This document shows, one piece after another, positions 1-10,628 of a stretch of DNA of 64,000 bases. The notes under the pieces were generated by a model, which saw nothing but the letters and a program-made list of their open reading frames with translations, did not search any database and was not told the origin of the DNA. Position 1 is the stretch's first letter; every line of letters starts with the position of its first letter. Location: positions 3,224,001 to 3,288,000 of the forward strand of contig NZ_CP047025.1 in assembly GCF_009796845.1 (NCBI RefSeq), in the 5' to 3' direction. The position numbers and the translations under genes are program-made. The stretch comes from Cobetia sp. L2A1 (GTDB lineage: Bacteria > Pseudomonadota > Gammaproteobacteria > Pseudomonadales > Halomonadaceae).

Positions 1-188
1 AAGGTCTGGCCCATCTCTATCTGGGCTACTGGATTCGTGATTGCCGCAAGATGAACTACAAGCAACATTTTCAGCCGCTTGAATATCTCGACGGCAGCCA
101 CTGGCGGCGGCGTATTTCGGCAAGCTTCAGTGACAGTCATCTGCCATTGAGCCTTATCCAGCCATATGAGTCGCATATCATCGAATAG
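1..188 (+). CDS. Arginyl-tRNA--protein transferase (Ate/Bpt), C-terminal end
   Basis: This is the 3' end of a gene that begins before the window; the reading frame starts at base 3 and ends at TAG 186-188, giving 61 residues. The segment contains [18 protein letters not shown] followed by FQPLEYLDG, which matches the C-terminal part of bacterial aspartate/glutamate leucyl- or arginyltransferases of the N-end rule pathway. The family adds a destabilising residue to protein N-termini so that ClpS can deliver them to ClpAP. This fits the neighbourhood, since clpS and clpA lie just downstream on the other strand, and bpt next to infA and clpA is a common arrangement. The catalytic N-terminal half is outside the window, so Ate and Bpt specificity cannot be told apart. 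Confidence 0.85.
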   Translation, partial: GLAHLYLGYWIRDCRKMNYKQHFQPLEYLDGSHWRRRISASFSDSHLPLSLIQPYESHIIE

Positions 189-493
189 CGATGAATCTCA
201 CATCCCTGTCGACGATTGTTCTCCAGCCGTCATCTCATTCGACTCGTGATTCACACGCCTACCTGGTCTCGCTTATGCTGCACGAGGGACGGGTGCCGCA
301 CCCTGTATACATTTTTATCTCTCCCGAGCTGCCCACAGGGGCTCAAGGAGCGTACAATCGCGCTTCGACTTTGCCTTGCTGCCGTGCTTACGGCACAATA
401 TCGCGTATCGAAGTCCCGACTCCGGCGCTTTTTGTGCTTACGCGGTTCGGAACAACCTGCATTATTCCCAGTATCAGATGAGGATCAGCCTAT

Positions 494-712
494 ATGGCGC
501 GTGAAGATCATATTGAAATGGAAGGCGTTATCGTCGACACCCTTCCTAACACCACTTTCCGGGTTGAACTGGAAAACGGTCACATCGTGACTGCCCACAT
601 CTCCGGCAAGATGCGCAAGAACTACATCCGCATTCTGACCGGTGACAAGGTCAAGGTTGAACTGACTCCATACGACCTGTCCAAAGGCCGTATCGTCTAC
701 CGTTCGCGCTAA
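494..712 (+). CDS. infA: Translation initiation factor IF-1
   Basis: A 72-residue protein of exactly the usual IF-1 length. It is a single S1/OB-fold domain starting [19 protein letters not shown] and ending GRIVYRSR, nearly identical to enterobacterial IF-1. It binds the 30S A site during initiation together with IF-2 and IF-3. The ATG at 494 has a GAGGA Shine-Dalgarno sequence about 9 bases upstream. The roughly 300 bases between the upstream transferase gene and infA hold no convincing gene and presumably carry the infA promoter, but no clean -35/-10 pair stands out. Identity is certain from sequence alone. Confidence 0.98.
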   Translation: MAREDHIEMEGVIVDTLPNTTFRVELENGHIVTAHISGKMRKNYIRILTGDKVKVELTPYDLSKGRIVYRSR

Positions 713-1138
713 GCACGGTCAGACTGCCACGCCGGTTGCCATGAAAACGATCAATAAGCGAGTACTTGATTCGCAAAACGCTCGACATGAAACCGGCAGG
801 CTTAACCGGTCATCCCTGGCATTCAGGCGCATGTGTCATTCCCGCCTGATCCCTCCGCCCGGAACCGGACCATCGAGATCGCATGACGTGCCATTCAATG
901 TCATGAATGTGACTGTCTCGATGTGATACGCCTCAGCATTCCGGTGATGCCGCTTTCCCAAAGGATGAGTTCGAGTCCGGACGCCATTCATGGCCTTCGC
1001 TCCCATCCCTATGGTGCAAGCGGCTCATCCCCCGGGATGCCTCGCCTTTTATTATCTTCTCGATACTGCTGCTTTCAGCGGTAGTTTTCGCATGGATACG
1101 ATTTGTCATCTGGCATCACATGACAATGGATTACGCAC
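713..1138. other. Intergenic region between infA and clpA, no gene seen
   Basis: About 430 bases with only short open frames that lack ribosome binding sites and recognisable protein patterns. In Escherichia coli a tRNA-Ser(GGA) gene (serW) sits between infA and clpA; I looked for it here and found no cloverleaf. The stretch ends in the clpA terminator. Confidence 0.6.
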
Positions 1139-1171
1139 AAAAAAAGCGGCCAGTGCCGAAGCACTGACCGC
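1139..1171 (-). terminator. Rho-independent terminator of clpA
   Basis: On the minus strand an 11-bp stem (one G-U pair) closed by a TTCG tetraloop is followed by seven T residues, about 30 bases after the clpA stop codon. Stem arms are 1146-1156 and 1161-1171. Confidence 0.85.
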
Positions 1172-1200
1172 CTGTTGCTGCCGTTAATTCACGATGGCAT

Positions 1201-3468
1201 TCACGCCATCTCGGCTTCTGTTTCCAGATGCAACTCACCATTGTCGACGGTGACGTGCACGATACCGCCAGACTCTGACAGGTCGCCAAACAAGATCATC
1301 TCAGCCAACGGCTTCTTGAGCTTCTCCTGGATGACACGGGCCATCGGACGAGCCCCCATGGCAGGGTCATATCCCAGCGTCGCCAGCAGATCGCGTGCTT
1401 CGTCATCTACATCCAACTGAACACGCTTCTCATCGAGTTGCGCCTGTAACTCGACCAGGAACTTGTCGACAACGTTACGCACGACGGAGAGATCCAGCGC
1501 GCCGAACTGGATGATACTGTCCAGACGGTTGCGGAATTCCGGCGAGAAGGTCTTGCGAATGACTTCCATTGCATCGGTGGAATGATCCTGATGCTTGAAG
1601 CCAATCGAGCGACGCGCCACCTGCTCAGCACCCGCATTGGAGGTCATCACCAGAATGACATTACGGAAGTCTGCTTCACGTCCGTTGTTATCGGTCAGGC
1701 GGCCGTGGTCCATTACCTGCAGCAGCAGATTGAAGACTTCTGGGTGGGCCTTCTCGATCTCATCCAGCAACAGCACGCAGTGCGGCTGTTTGGTGATGGC
1801 TTCCGTCAGCAGCCCACCCTGGTCGTAACCAACGTAGCCTGGCGGCGCCCCGATCAAGCGTGACACGGTATGACGCTCCATGTACTCGGACATGTCAAAG
1901 CGTACCAGCTCGATACCCATCAACGCGGCCAATTGCTTGGCGACCTCGGTCTTGCCGACACCTGTCGGCCCTGCAAACAGGAAGCTACCTACCGGCTTGT
2001 CAGGTGCCTTCAGGCCGGCACGCGATAGCTTGATGGCAGCAGAAAGGCCCGTAATGGCCTCGTCCTGCCCGAACACCAGCATCTTGAGATCACGTTCGAT
2101 GTTGGAGAGCAGTTTCTTGTCAGAACTGGAAACCGTCTTCGGCGGAATCCGTGCGATGGAGGCAACGATGGCTTCCACCTGCTCGACATCGATGGTATCC
2201 ACACGAATGGCTTCAGGCAGCAGACGCTGGTGTGCACCGGCCTCATCAATCACATCAATCGCCTTGTCCGGCAACTGACGGTCGTTGATGTAGCGGTCAG
2301 CCAGGCGCACTGCAGTCTCGAGCGCCGCATCGGTGTACTTGATCGCGTGATGCTCTTCGAAGCGACTACGGAGCCCTTTGAGAATCTTGATGGTGTCCTC
2401 GACCGAGGGCTCCATCACATCGACCTTCTGGAAGCGACGCGCCAGGGCGCGGTCCTTCTCGAAGATGCCACGGAATTCCTGGAAGGTCGTGGAACCGATA
2501 CAGCGCAGCTCGCCGGAAGACAGCAGCGGCTTGAGCAGGTTGGAGGCATCCATCACGCCACCAGAGGCCGCACCCGCGCCAATCACCGTGTGAATTTCAT
2601 CGATGAACAGAATCGAGTTCGGTTCCTTGCGCAACTCGGCCAGCAAGGCCTTGAGTCGCTTCTCGAAATCACCGCGATACTTGGTGCCCGCCAGCAGTGC
2701 ACCAAGGTCCAAGGAATACACCACGGCTTCCTTGATGACATCCGGCACGTCGTCTTCGACGATGCGCTTGGCAAGGCCTTCGGCAATGGCAGTCTTGCCG
2801 ACACCGGCTTCACCGACCAGCAGCGGGTTGTTCTTGCGGCGACGCACCAGAATCTGCACCACACGCTCAAGCTCACTGTCACGCCCGATCAGCGGATCAA
2901 TCTTGCCGAGACGCGCTTGCTCGTTGAGGTTGGTGGCGTAGTTGGTCAGCGGATTGTTGCTGCCACCTTCGCTGCTTGCCTCTTCACTCTCTTCGCTCTC
3001 GATGGAAGCCTGAGGCGCCTGGGTGTGACCTGCCACCTTTGAGATACCGTGTGCGATGTAGTTGACGGCATCGACACGCGCGACATTCTGCTGCTTGAGG
3101 AAATAGACCGCCTGGCTTTCCTGCTCGGAGAAGATGGCCACCAGCACATTGGCACCGGTCACTTCACTCTTGCCAGAAGACTGCACATGGAATACCGCAC
3201 GCTGGAGCACGCGCTGGAAGCCCAGCGTCGGCTGGGTCTCGCGGTCTTCCTGCTCTTCCGGAATCAGTGGCGTGGTGGAATTGATGAAGTCCTGGAGGTC
3301 GACTCGCAACTTGTCCAGATTGGCACCACAGGCGCGCAGGACGTCGGAGGCTGAGGCATTGTCGAGCAGTGCCAGCAGGAGGTGTTCCACGGTCATGAAT
3401 TCGTGGCGCTTGGAACGTGCCACGGTGAAGGCCGTGTTCAGGGTCAGTTCAAGTTCTTTGCTCAACAT
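1201..3468 (-). CDS. clpA: ATP-dependent Clp protease ATP-binding subunit ClpA
   Basis: A 755-residue Hsp100 AAA+ unfoldase, the usual ClpA length. The N-terminal Clp-N repeat domain (about 1-145) binds ClpS. Two ATPase modules follow, with Walker A motifs GEAGVGKT near residue 219 and GPTGVGKT near residue 500. The IGF loop ([10 protein letters not shown]) that docks on the ClpP ring is present, so a ClpP partner is expected elsewhere in the genome; clpP is not in this window. ClpAP unfolds and degrades SsrA-tagged and N-end-rule substrates. The ATG at 3468 has an AGGGG site 7 bases upstream. clpS lies 33 bases upstream on the same strand, the standard clpS-clpA pair. Confidence 0.98.
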   Translation of the reverse strand: MLSKELELTLNTAFTVARSKRHEFMTVEHLLLALLDNASASDVLRACGANLDKLRVDLQDFINSTTPLIPEEQEDRETQPTLGFQRVLQRAVFHVQSSGKSEVTGANVLVAIFSEQESQAVYFLKQQNVARVDAVNYIAHGISKVAGHTQAPQASIESEESEEASSEGGSNNPLTNYATNLNEQARLGKIDPLIGRDSELERVVQILVRRRKNNPLLVGEAGVGKTAIAEGLAKRIVEDDVPDVIKEAVVYSLDLGALLAGTKYRGDFEKRLKALLAELRKEPNSILFIDEIHTVIGAGAASGGVMDASNLLKPLLSSGELRCIGSTTFQEFRGIFEKDRALARRFQKVDVMEPSVEDTIKILKGLRSRFEEHHAIKYTDAALETAVRLADRYINDRQLPDKAIDVIDEAGAHQRLLPEAIRVDTIDVEQVEAIVASIARIPPKTVSSSDKKLLSNIERDLKMLVFGQDEAITGLSAAIKLSRAGLKAPDKPVGSFLFAGPTGVGKTEVAKQLAALMGIELVRFDMSEYMERHTVSRLIGAPPGYVGYDQGGLLTEAITKQPHCVLLLDEIEKAHPEVFNLLLQVMDHGRLTDNNGREADFRNVILVMTSNAGAEQVARRSIGFKHQDHSTDAMEVIRKTFSPEFRNRLDSIIQFGALDLSVVRNVVDKFLVELQAQLDEKRVQLDVDDEARDLLATLGYDPAMGARPMARVIQEKLKKPLAEMILFGDLSESGGIVHVTVDNGELHLETEAEMA

Positions 3469-3501
3469 GGCAAGTCCCCTCTAGGCCGCGTCTTGGTCGG
3501 A

Positions 3502-3903
3502 TTACTCCGCCCGGTCGATGTCGCACAGCAGCGGATGCTGGCACTCTCGAGCATATTGATTCACTTGGTGGCATTTCGTTTCCGCGATGTCGCGGCTGAA
3601 GATGCCACAGGTTCCTTTACCCAGATGATGGACAGCGAGCATGATCTGGACTGCCTGCTCCTGATCCTTGTTGAAAAAGGCGGTCAGCACCTCCACGACG
3701 AAATCCATCGGCGTGAAGTCATCATTGTGCAGAACAACCTTGTACATGGGCGGTGGTGCCAGTTCGGGTTTCGCTGTGGCGAACGCCAGATCGCCATCGT
3801 GATCTTCCTGATGCGTCGGCTCTTGAGCCAACGGGACCTGGTTCCTGATCAGCAGCGCCTCCGAGAAGGAAGGTCTGCCGCGTGATGTCTCTATCTTGAA
3901 CAT
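3502..3903 (-). CDS. clpS: ClpS, adaptor of ClpAP for N-end rule substrates
   Basis: The core [20 protein letters not shown] and the C-terminal [20 protein letters not shown] are diagnostic of ClpS, which binds primary destabilising N-terminal residues and hands the protein to ClpA. From the ATG at 3903 the product is 133 residues, somewhat longer than the E. coli protein (106) because of a disordered N-terminal leader. The frame is open further upstream to a TTG at 3927, but neither start has a strong Shine-Dalgarno sequence, so the exact start is uncertain. It is followed closely by clpA. The last part of the N-end rule set, an aminoacyl-transferase, ends at the left edge of the window. Confidence 0.95.
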   Translation of the reverse strand: MFKIETSRGRPSFSEALLIRNQVPLAQEPTHQEDHDGDLAFATAKPELAPPPMYKVVLHNDDFTPMDFVVEVLTAFFNKDQEQAVQIMLAVHHLGKGTCGIFSRDIAETKCHQVNQYARECQHPLLCDIDRAE

Positions 3904-4203
3904 AAGGGGCTGATCCGGTGAACACAAGCAGTGGCGAAGCAGATTGCCTCAACGCGCCGCGACGAGATGAACATTCGGCCGCCACACATTGGTATTGGTG
4001 TGATGAGGAAAAGATGAGGGCATGTCGAGCATGTTGCAAGCATTGCTCACCGATACCATCTCATATAGGTGAATCAATGCATGCCTGACGGAGTGCCTGA
4101 CCGTTTTCCGCGGGCATTGAAATCGCACAGAAACCGTGGCTATCGAGCAACAGCAGGCACTAACCAATGAGGCATTTATCGTCTAAAAACGATTCTAGAC
4201 GCA
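3904..4203. other. Intergenic region upstream of clpS, no gene seen
   Basis: About 300 bases between clpS and the icd terminator. In many gammaproteobacteria a cold-shock-like gene (cspD) occupies this neighbourhood, but I see no cold-shock protein motif in any frame. The stretch probably contains the clpS promoter on the minus strand. Confidence 0.5.
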
Positions 4204-4235
4204 AGAAGGCCCTCGGACATGTCCGAGGGCCTTCT
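4204..4235 (-). terminator. 32-bp perfect palindrome after icd
   Basis: Bases 4204-4219 and 4220-4235 are exact reverse complements, with the stem core AAGGCCCTCGGACA. It lies about 60 bases beyond the icd stop codon. No T-run follows on either strand, so it resembles a strong U-less hairpin rather than a textbook intrinsic terminator; it may act as terminator or mRNA 3'-end stabiliser. Confidence 0.6.
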
Positions 4236-4297
4236 GCTGAAACCTGTTACGCATGCCTGAGGCTGAAAAATTCAGCGTTTCAGACTAACGCAGGGTC

Positions 4298-5560
4298 TCA
4301 GGCATCCATGTTGTCAGCAACAGCCTGACCGAACTCGGAGCACTTGAGCAGCTTGGCATCATCCATCAGGCGATGGAAGTCATAGGTGACTTCGCCCTTG
4401 GCGATGGCCTTCTCGACGCCTTTCAGCACGAGATCAGCCGCTTCAACCCAACCCATGTGACGCAACATCATCTCGGCAGAGAGGATGAGTGAGCCCGGGT
4501 TGACCTTGTCCTGACCGGCATACTTCGGTGCAGTACCGTGAGTTGCCTCGAACATGGCGACGTTATCGGACAGGTTTGCACCCGGCGCGATACCGATACC
4601 ACCCACTTCCGCCGCCAGAGCGTCGGAGAGGTAGTCACCGTTCAGGTTCAAGGTGGCGATGACATCGTATTCTGCCGGACGCAGCAGGATCTGCTGCAGC
4701 ATGGCATCAGCGATGACATCTTTTACCACGATGTCCTTGCCGGTATTCGGGTTCTTGAAGCTCATCCACGGGCCGCCGTCGAGCAGCTCGCCGCCAAATT
4801 CTTCCTTGACGACTTCGTAGCCCCAGTCCTTGAAGGCACCTTCGGTGAACTTCATGATGTTGCCCTTGTGCACCAGAGTCAGCGACGCACGGTCGTTGTC
4901 GATGGTGTACTGGACAGCCTGGCGAACCAGACGCTTGGTGCCTTCCAACGAGACCGGCTTGACACCGATACCGCAGTTCTCCGGGAAGCGGATGTTGGTG
5001 ACACCCATCTCTTCACGCAGGAACTTGATGACCTTATCGGCTTCCGCAGACCCTGCCTTCCACTCGATACCGGCATAGATGTCTTCGGAGTTTTCGCGGA
5101 AGATGACCATGTCGACATCAGCCGGCTTCTTCACCGGGCTCGGCACACCTGTGAACCAACGCACCGGGCGCAGGCAGGTGTACAGATCGAGTTTCTGACG
5201 TAGTGCGACGTTCAGGGAGCGAATACCGCCGCCCACTGGTGTCGTCAGAGGACCCTTGATGGAAACGACGTAATCCTTGACAGCCTCGAGAGTCTCTTCC
5301 GGCAGCCAGGTATCCGCATCATAAACGTGAGTCGCTTTTTCACCGGCGTAGACTTCCATCCAGTGAATCTTGCGCTCACCGCCATAAGCCTTGTCAACGG
5401 CGGAGTCGATGGCAATCTTCATTGCCGGAGTCACGTCCACACCGATACCATCGCCTTCGATGAACGGGATGACCGGATTACTCGGAACGTTGAGGGTATT
5501 GTCGGAATTGACGGTAATCTTCTGGCCGCCTTCCGGAACGACAATCTTCTGGAACCCCAT
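4298..5560 (-). CDS. icd: Isocitrate dehydrogenase (NADP+)
   Basis: A 420-residue dimeric bacterial NADP-dependent isocitrate dehydrogenase, converting isocitrate to 2-oxoglutarate in the TCA cycle. Visible hallmarks are [15 protein letters not shown] at the N-terminus, the substrate/phosphorylation loop [19 protein letters not shown], and the NADP-binding [19 protein letters not shown]. The serine in IRSLNVALR aligns with Ser113 of the E. coli enzyme, the target of AceK, so control by phosphorylation is plausible; aceK is not in this window. The ATG at 5560 is chosen because AGGGGAG lies 6-7 bases upstream; an in-frame ATG six codons earlier lacks a site. Isocitrate lyase (aceA), its competitor for substrate, lies 8 kb away. 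Confidence 0.98.
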   Translation of the reverse strand: MGFQKIVVPEGGQKITVNSDNTLNVPSNPVIPFIEGDGIGVDVTPAMKIAIDSAVDKAYGGERKIHWMEVYAGEKATHVYDADTWLPEETLEAVKDYVVSIKGPLTTPVGGGIRSLNVALRQKLDLYTCLRPVRWFTGVPSPVKKPADVDMVIFRENSEDIYAGIEWKAGSAEADKVIKFLREEMGVTNIRFPENCGIGVKPVSLEGTKRLVRQAVQYTIDNDRASLTLVHKGNIMKFTEGAFKDWGYEVVKEEFGGELLDGGPWMSFKNPNTGKDIVVKDVIADAMLQQILLRPAEYDVIATLNLNGDYLSDALAAEVGGIGIAPGANLSDNVAMFEATHGTAPKYAGQDKVNPGSLILSAEMMLRHMGWVEAADLVLKGVEKAIAKGEVTYDFHRLMDDAKLLKCSEFGQAVADNMDA

Positions 5561-5660
5561 TGATAACTCCCCTGTCATGGATTCAGTGGAGGCGCGAGTA
5601 TAGCACCCGTGCCGCTTCTCACAGTAGGCTTATACGGCAGCCGCGACAAAAGTCTAAACC

Positions 5661-6383
5661 ATGTCTCTCATATATCTGCTACACAAGCCCTATCGCGTTC
5701 TAACGCAGTTCACTGACCGCGACAAGCAACGTCAAACACTCGCTGACTTCATCGATGTGCCCGACATCTATGCTGCCGGACGCCTCGACTATGATTCGGA
5801 GGGATTGCTGCTATTGACCAGTGATGGCGCGCTCTCCCACCAGATTGCGCATCCGAAAAAGAAGCAACCCAAGACCTACTGGGTACAGGTAGAGGGTGCC
5901 CCTGATGAGCAGGCGATTGCCCAACTAAGCGCCGGTGTCGAGCTCAAGGATGGCATGACTCGCCCTGCCAAGGTGAAGCATATTGACCCGCCCACGTTGC
6001 CAGACAGGCAACCCCCTGTGCGCTTTCGCGCGAGCATTCCGACCCACTGGCTGGAGATCGTGATCAGCGAAGGGCGCAATCGTCAGGTACGCAGGATGAC
6101 CGCACATGTCGGCCTGCCCACCTTGCGACTGGTCCGTGCAGCCATCGGCCCATGGAAACTCGAGGGGCTGATGCCTGGCGAATGGCGCAGTGAGGAGGTC
6201 GAGATGCCAACTGCGTCAGCTCGCAAGGAACGCCCTGCTGCTCGTCATAAAGGAGCCGCCGTCAGACAAACGACTTCTGAAAAATCCAGTCTGGGAAAAG
6301 CCGGTTCTGGGAAAACCAGCTCTGGAAAGCCGCGCTCGAATGGCCGCCGCTTCACCACTCCCCCCAAGGGAAGGAAGTCCTGA
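5661..6383 (+). CDS. rluE: 23S rRNA pseudouridine synthase E (RluE)
   Basis: A 240-residue RsuA-family pseudouridine synthase without an S4 domain, as expected for RluE, which modifies U2457 of 23S rRNA in E. coli. The catalytic motif AAGRLDYDSEGLLLLTSDG carries the essential aspartate, and EGRNRQVRRMTAHVGLPTLRL is the conserved C-terminal motif. The last 50 or so residues form a basic, low-complexity tail with repeated Ser-Gly-Lys (KSSLGKAGSGKTSSGK), which lengthens the protein beyond the 217-residue E. coli enzyme. The stop codon overlaps the nudJ start in TGATG, so rluE and nudJ are translationally coupled. Transcription is divergent from icd across about 100 bases. Confidence 0.95.
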   Translation: MSLIYLLHKPYRVLTQFTDRDKQRQTLADFIDVPDIYAAGRLDYDSEGLLLLTSDGALSHQIAHPKKKQPKTYWVQVEGAPDEQAIAQLSAGVELKDGMTRPAKVKHIDPPTLPDRQPPVRFRASIPTHWLEIVISEGRNRQVRRMTAHVGLPTLRLVRAAIGPWKLEGLMPGEWRSEEVEMPTASARKERPAARHKGAAVRQTTSEKSSLGKAGSGKTSSGKPRSNGRRFTTPPKGRKS

Positions 6384-6832
6384 TGACGACTCGCTGGACA
6401 CCCCATGCCACTGTCGCCTGTGTAGTCGAGCGCGCAGGAAGCTATCTGATCGTGGAAGAAGACAAGGGGGGGCCATACACCCTCTTCAATCAGCCTGCCG
6501 GTCATATCGAACCCAACGAGCGCATCATCGATGCCGTGCATCGTGAGGTACGCGAAGAAACGGCCTGGCGCGTCTTGTTGACCGGCTACCTCGGCCTCTA
6601 CGTGAATGTGGCAGATGATGGCACGCACTATCACTCTCACAGCTTTGAGGCGGCCGCGCTCGAGTTCCTGTGCACGCCACTGGACCCTGACATCATCAGG
6701 ACGCACTGGCTGACGCTTGAGGAAATCGAGCAACTGGAAGCCATGGGGCGCCTGCGCAGCCCGCTGGTGACACGCCGTATTCGTGACAGCCAGCGTGGCA
6801 AGCGCTTCCCGCTGGATGTCATCCACGACTAG
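6383..6832 (+). CDS. nudJ: Nudix phosphatase NudJ
   Basis: A 149-residue Nudix hydrolase starting TTRWTPHATVACVVERAGSY, close to E. coli NudJ, which removes phosphate from HMP-pyrophosphate, thiamine pyrophosphate and nucleoside triphosphates. The Nudix box runs GHIEPNERIIDAVHREVREE followed by TAW: the metal-binding Glu residues (REVREE) are intact, but the usual glycine near the end of the box is alanine. It overlaps rluE by one base and has an AAGGAAG site 5 bases before the ATG. The same pairing, followed by mnmA, hflD and purB, is the order seen in E. coli relatives. Confidence 0.92.
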   Translation: MTTRWTPHATVACVVERAGSYLIVEEDKGGPYTLFNQPAGHIEPNERIIDAVHREVREETAWRVLLTGYLGLYVNVADDGTHYHSHSFEAAALEFLCTPLDPDIIRTHWLTLEEIEQLEAMGRLRSPLVTRRIRDSQRGKRFPLDVIHD

Positions 6833-6930
6833 GTGCCATTCTCTATTGAGCGCTCACCAATGAATGGGCGCTTGTCGAGTGCGCGGCAAGGGACACAGTC
6901 CGCGGGGTGAATCCCACCCCTGCCTTCAGG

Positions 6931-6936
6931 TATAAT
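6931..6936 (+). promoter_or_regulatory. Candidate -10 element for mnmA-hflD-purB
   Basis: A consensus TATAAT occurs about 90 bases before the mnmA start, in the gap after nudJ. No good -35 hexamer is visible at the proper distance, so this is tentative. Confidence 0.4.
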
Positions 6937-7027
6937 CCCGCCCAATTACGCGACGCCAGCCGAAAGAAAGGTCCGCCGCCTCACCTGTTTGTGACAACCC
7001 GCGGCCGCGCGGGTGACGAGAGAACTG

Positions 7028-8191
7028 ATGACCGCTGAAACCGGTACCGGAACCAAGGTCATCGTCGGCATGTCCGGCGGTGTCGACTCCTCCGTCTCTG
7101 CCCTGTTGTTGATGGAGCAGGGCTACCACGTCGAAGGCCTGTTCATGAAGAACTGGGACGAAGACGACGGTAGCGAATACTGCACCGCCATCGAAGATCT
7201 GGCCGACGCCCAATCTGTCTGCGACAAGCTGGGCATCAAACTGCATACCGCCAACTTCGCCTCGGAATACTGGGACAACGTCTTCGAGCACTTCCTGGCG
7301 GAATACAAGGCCGGGCGGACGCCGAACCCTGACATCCTTTGCAACCGCGAGATCAAGTTCAAGGTCTTCCTTGAATACGCCGAGATGCTGGGTGCCGAGC
7401 TGATCGCGACCGGTCACTACGTCCGTGGTGGCGTGCGTGACGGGCGTGCGCGTCTGCTCAAGGGACTGGATGCCAACAAGGATCAAAGCTACTTCCTGCA
7501 TGCCGTGCCGGAAGCTGCCATCGCGCGAACGCTGTTCCCGGTCGGCGAGCTGGAGAAGCACGACGTGCGTGCCATCGCCGAGAAACATGAGCTGATCACC
7601 GCGCGCAAGAAGGACTCCACCGGCATCTGCTTCATCGGTGAGCGTCGCTTTGCCGACTTCCTGAAGCAGTACCTGCCTGCCCAGCCCGGCAAGATCGAAA
7701 CCCCTGACGGTGACGTGATCGGCGAGCACATGGGGCTGATGTACTACACCCTCGGTCAGCGCCAGGGCCTGGGTATCGGTGGCCTCAAGCGCTATCCCGA
7801 TGCGCCTTGGTTCGTCTGCGCCAAGGACCTTGAGCGCAATGTGTTGATCGCTGTGCAAGGCAAGCATCATGATCTGCTCTACACCCAGGCGCTGAGCACT
7901 GAAGCCGTCGACTGGGTGGCGGGGGAACCGCCACAGGCCGATGGTGAGCTACGCATTCGCTGCAAGAATCGTTATCGCCAGGAAGATCAGGGTGCGACGC
8001 TGATCATCAACGACGGTCAGCATGTCGAAGTGCGCTTTGACGAACCACAACGCGCCGTGACACCCGGCCAGTCTGCCGTGTTCTATCTTGGCGACATCTG
8101 TCTGGGCGGCGGTGTGATCGATGCTGCCTGGAAACTCGCGGCAGAAACCTCTGCCCCGACCTCCGGCCCCCAGGAGTCTGCCGCGCAATGA
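7028..8191 (+). CDS. mnmA: tRNA-specific 2-thiouridylase MnmA
   Basis: A 387-residue enzyme that thiolates U34 of tRNA-Lys, -Glu and -Gln using sulfur relayed by the Tus proteins. The PP-loop [13 protein letters not shown] binds ATP. The two catalytic cysteines are visible in [11 protein letters not shown] and [19 protein letters not shown] and the C-terminal OB-like domain are also present. The ATG at 7028 (GAGAG 7 bases upstream) is preferred over an in-frame GTG five codons earlier. The last four bases overlap the hflD start (ATGA), a conserved arrangement suggesting an mnmA-hflD-purB transcript. Confidence 0.97.
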   Translation: MTAETGTGTKVIVGMSGGVDSSVSALLLMEQGYHVEGLFMKNWDEDDGSEYCTAIEDLADAQSVCDKLGIKLHTANFASEYWDNVFEHFLAEYKAGRTPNPDILCNREIKFKVFLEYAEMLGAELIATGHYVRGGVRDGRARLLKGLDANKDQSYFLHAVPEAAIARTLFPVGELEKHDVRAIAEKHELITARKKDSTGICFIGERRFADFLKQYLPAQPGKIETPDGDVIGEHMGLMYYTLGQRQGLGIGGLKRYPDAPWFVCAKDLERNVLIAVQGKHHDLLYTQALSTEAVDWVAGEPPQADGELRIRCKNRYRQEDQGATLIINDGQHVEVRFDEPQRAVTPGQSAVFYLGDICLGGGVIDAAWKLAAETSAPTSGPQESAAQ

Positions 8192-8823
8192 CCAGCGTGC
8201 CGATCCGTCCCGTCAGTGATACCACCACCCGCCAGGCACTTTCGCTGGCCGGTGTCTTTCAGGCTGCTGCACTGGTCGATGAACTGGCGCGTAATGGCCA
8301 GTGCGACGAGCGCGCCTGGGAAACGCTCATCAAGGCGACGTTGGACACCAATCCGGAAAGCTTTGAAGCCATCTATGGTGGCCATCACAACCATCTGCGC
8401 CTTGGCATCGATACCGTCAGCGCCGTGATGGACCGCCGTCAGGTCTCACCGGTGGTAATGCGCTACGGCTTCTCTCTGGTCATGCTGATGAGCAAGCTCA
8501 AGAAGAACCCGGACATGCTCGACGCGCTGGGCACTGGCCTCACCCGCATTCAGGGCCAGGCTGAGCACTTCGGGCCGACCCACGAAAACGTGGTCGCAAG
8601 TCTGGGTGAACTCTATCAACAGACGCTCTCCACCTTCCGCTACCGGATAGTAGTGCAGGGCGATCCCGGCCTGCTGCAACAGCGCATGATGCCTGAGCGT
8701 ATCCGCTGTGCACTGCTCGCTGGCGTGCGTTTTGCGCTGCTGTGGGACCAACAGGGTGGACGCCGCTGGAAGTTGGTCTTCCAACGTGGTGCCCTGAAAA
8801 AATCGCTGCTTCAGCTCGATTGA
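8188..8823 (+). CDS. hflD: HflD family protein
   Basis: A 211-residue, largely helical protein with the family length (213 in E. coli) and the conserved central block [19 protein letters not shown] and C-terminal [21 protein letters not shown]. In E. coli HflD is a peripheral inner-membrane protein that binds the lambda CII regulator and affects lysogenisation; its normal cellular role is not well established. The start overlaps the mnmA stop in ATGA. The operon position between mnmA and purB is conserved across gammaproteobacteria and supports the call. Confidence 0.93.
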   Translation: MTSVPIRPVSDTTTRQALSLAGVFQAAALVDELARNGQCDERAWETLIKATLDTNPESFEAIYGGHHNHLRLGIDTVSAVMDRRQVSPVVMRYGFSLVMLMSKLKKNPDMLDALGTGLTRIQGQAEHFGPTHENVVASLGELYQQTLSTFRYRIVVQGDPGLLQQRMMPERIRCALLAGVRFALLWDQQGGRRWKLVFQRGALKKSLLQLD

Positions 8824-10326
<1,503 letters not shown>

Positions 10327-10350
10327 GCCAGCCTGAACGCCGCATGCCAG

Positions 10351-10380
10351 ACAACGCCGGGGCCTATGCTCCGGCGTTGT
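10351..10380 (+). terminator. Hairpin terminator after purB
   Basis: A 13-bp stem (ACAACGCCGG core, one G-U pair) with a 4-base loop begins 24 bases after the purB stop. There is no clear T-run, so it is another strong but U-poor hairpin. Confidence 0.6.
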
Positions 10381-10499
10381 GTGTTACGCAGCGTACTTTA
10401 CGCAGCGTGCTTGCAAGTAGTGCATTGGGCATTTCGCCATGCACGCTAGACACAGAATTCATCACCGCCGAGGCACATGTCTCGGTGGGTAGGCTAAAA

Positions 10500-10523
10500 G
10501 TGCCCAGGTCATGACGTGGGCAC
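10500..10523. promoter_or_regulatory. 24-bp dyad upstream of roxA
   Basis: The outer arms GTGCCCA and TGGGCAC enclose a GTCATGAC core, so the whole 24 bases are palindromic apart from one symmetric mismatch. It lies about 105 bases before the roxA start and could be an operator or a hairpin in the leader RNA. The 250-base gap from purB to roxA holds no gene. Confidence 0.35.
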
Positions 10524-10628
10524 GCCATGAATCGCATCGCCGACTGCCTACCGGTAGCGGCTTCACCGACGTCATCGTGAGACAAGCGGTCGCCTGACTG
10601 ACTGCTGCTCACGTTCGAGAGGTTCTGC

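Noticed and set aside
713..1138. T-loop-like GTTCGAGTCC near 967 suggesting a tRNA between infA and clpA
   Set aside because: The flanking bases do not pair, and no acceptor or anticodon stem can be built, so it is not a tRNA gene.
2230..3042. 270-residue open frame antisense to clpA
   Set aside because: It is the complementary shadow of the clpA coding sequence; clpA is certain, and the antisense product has no recognisable domain or ribosome binding site.
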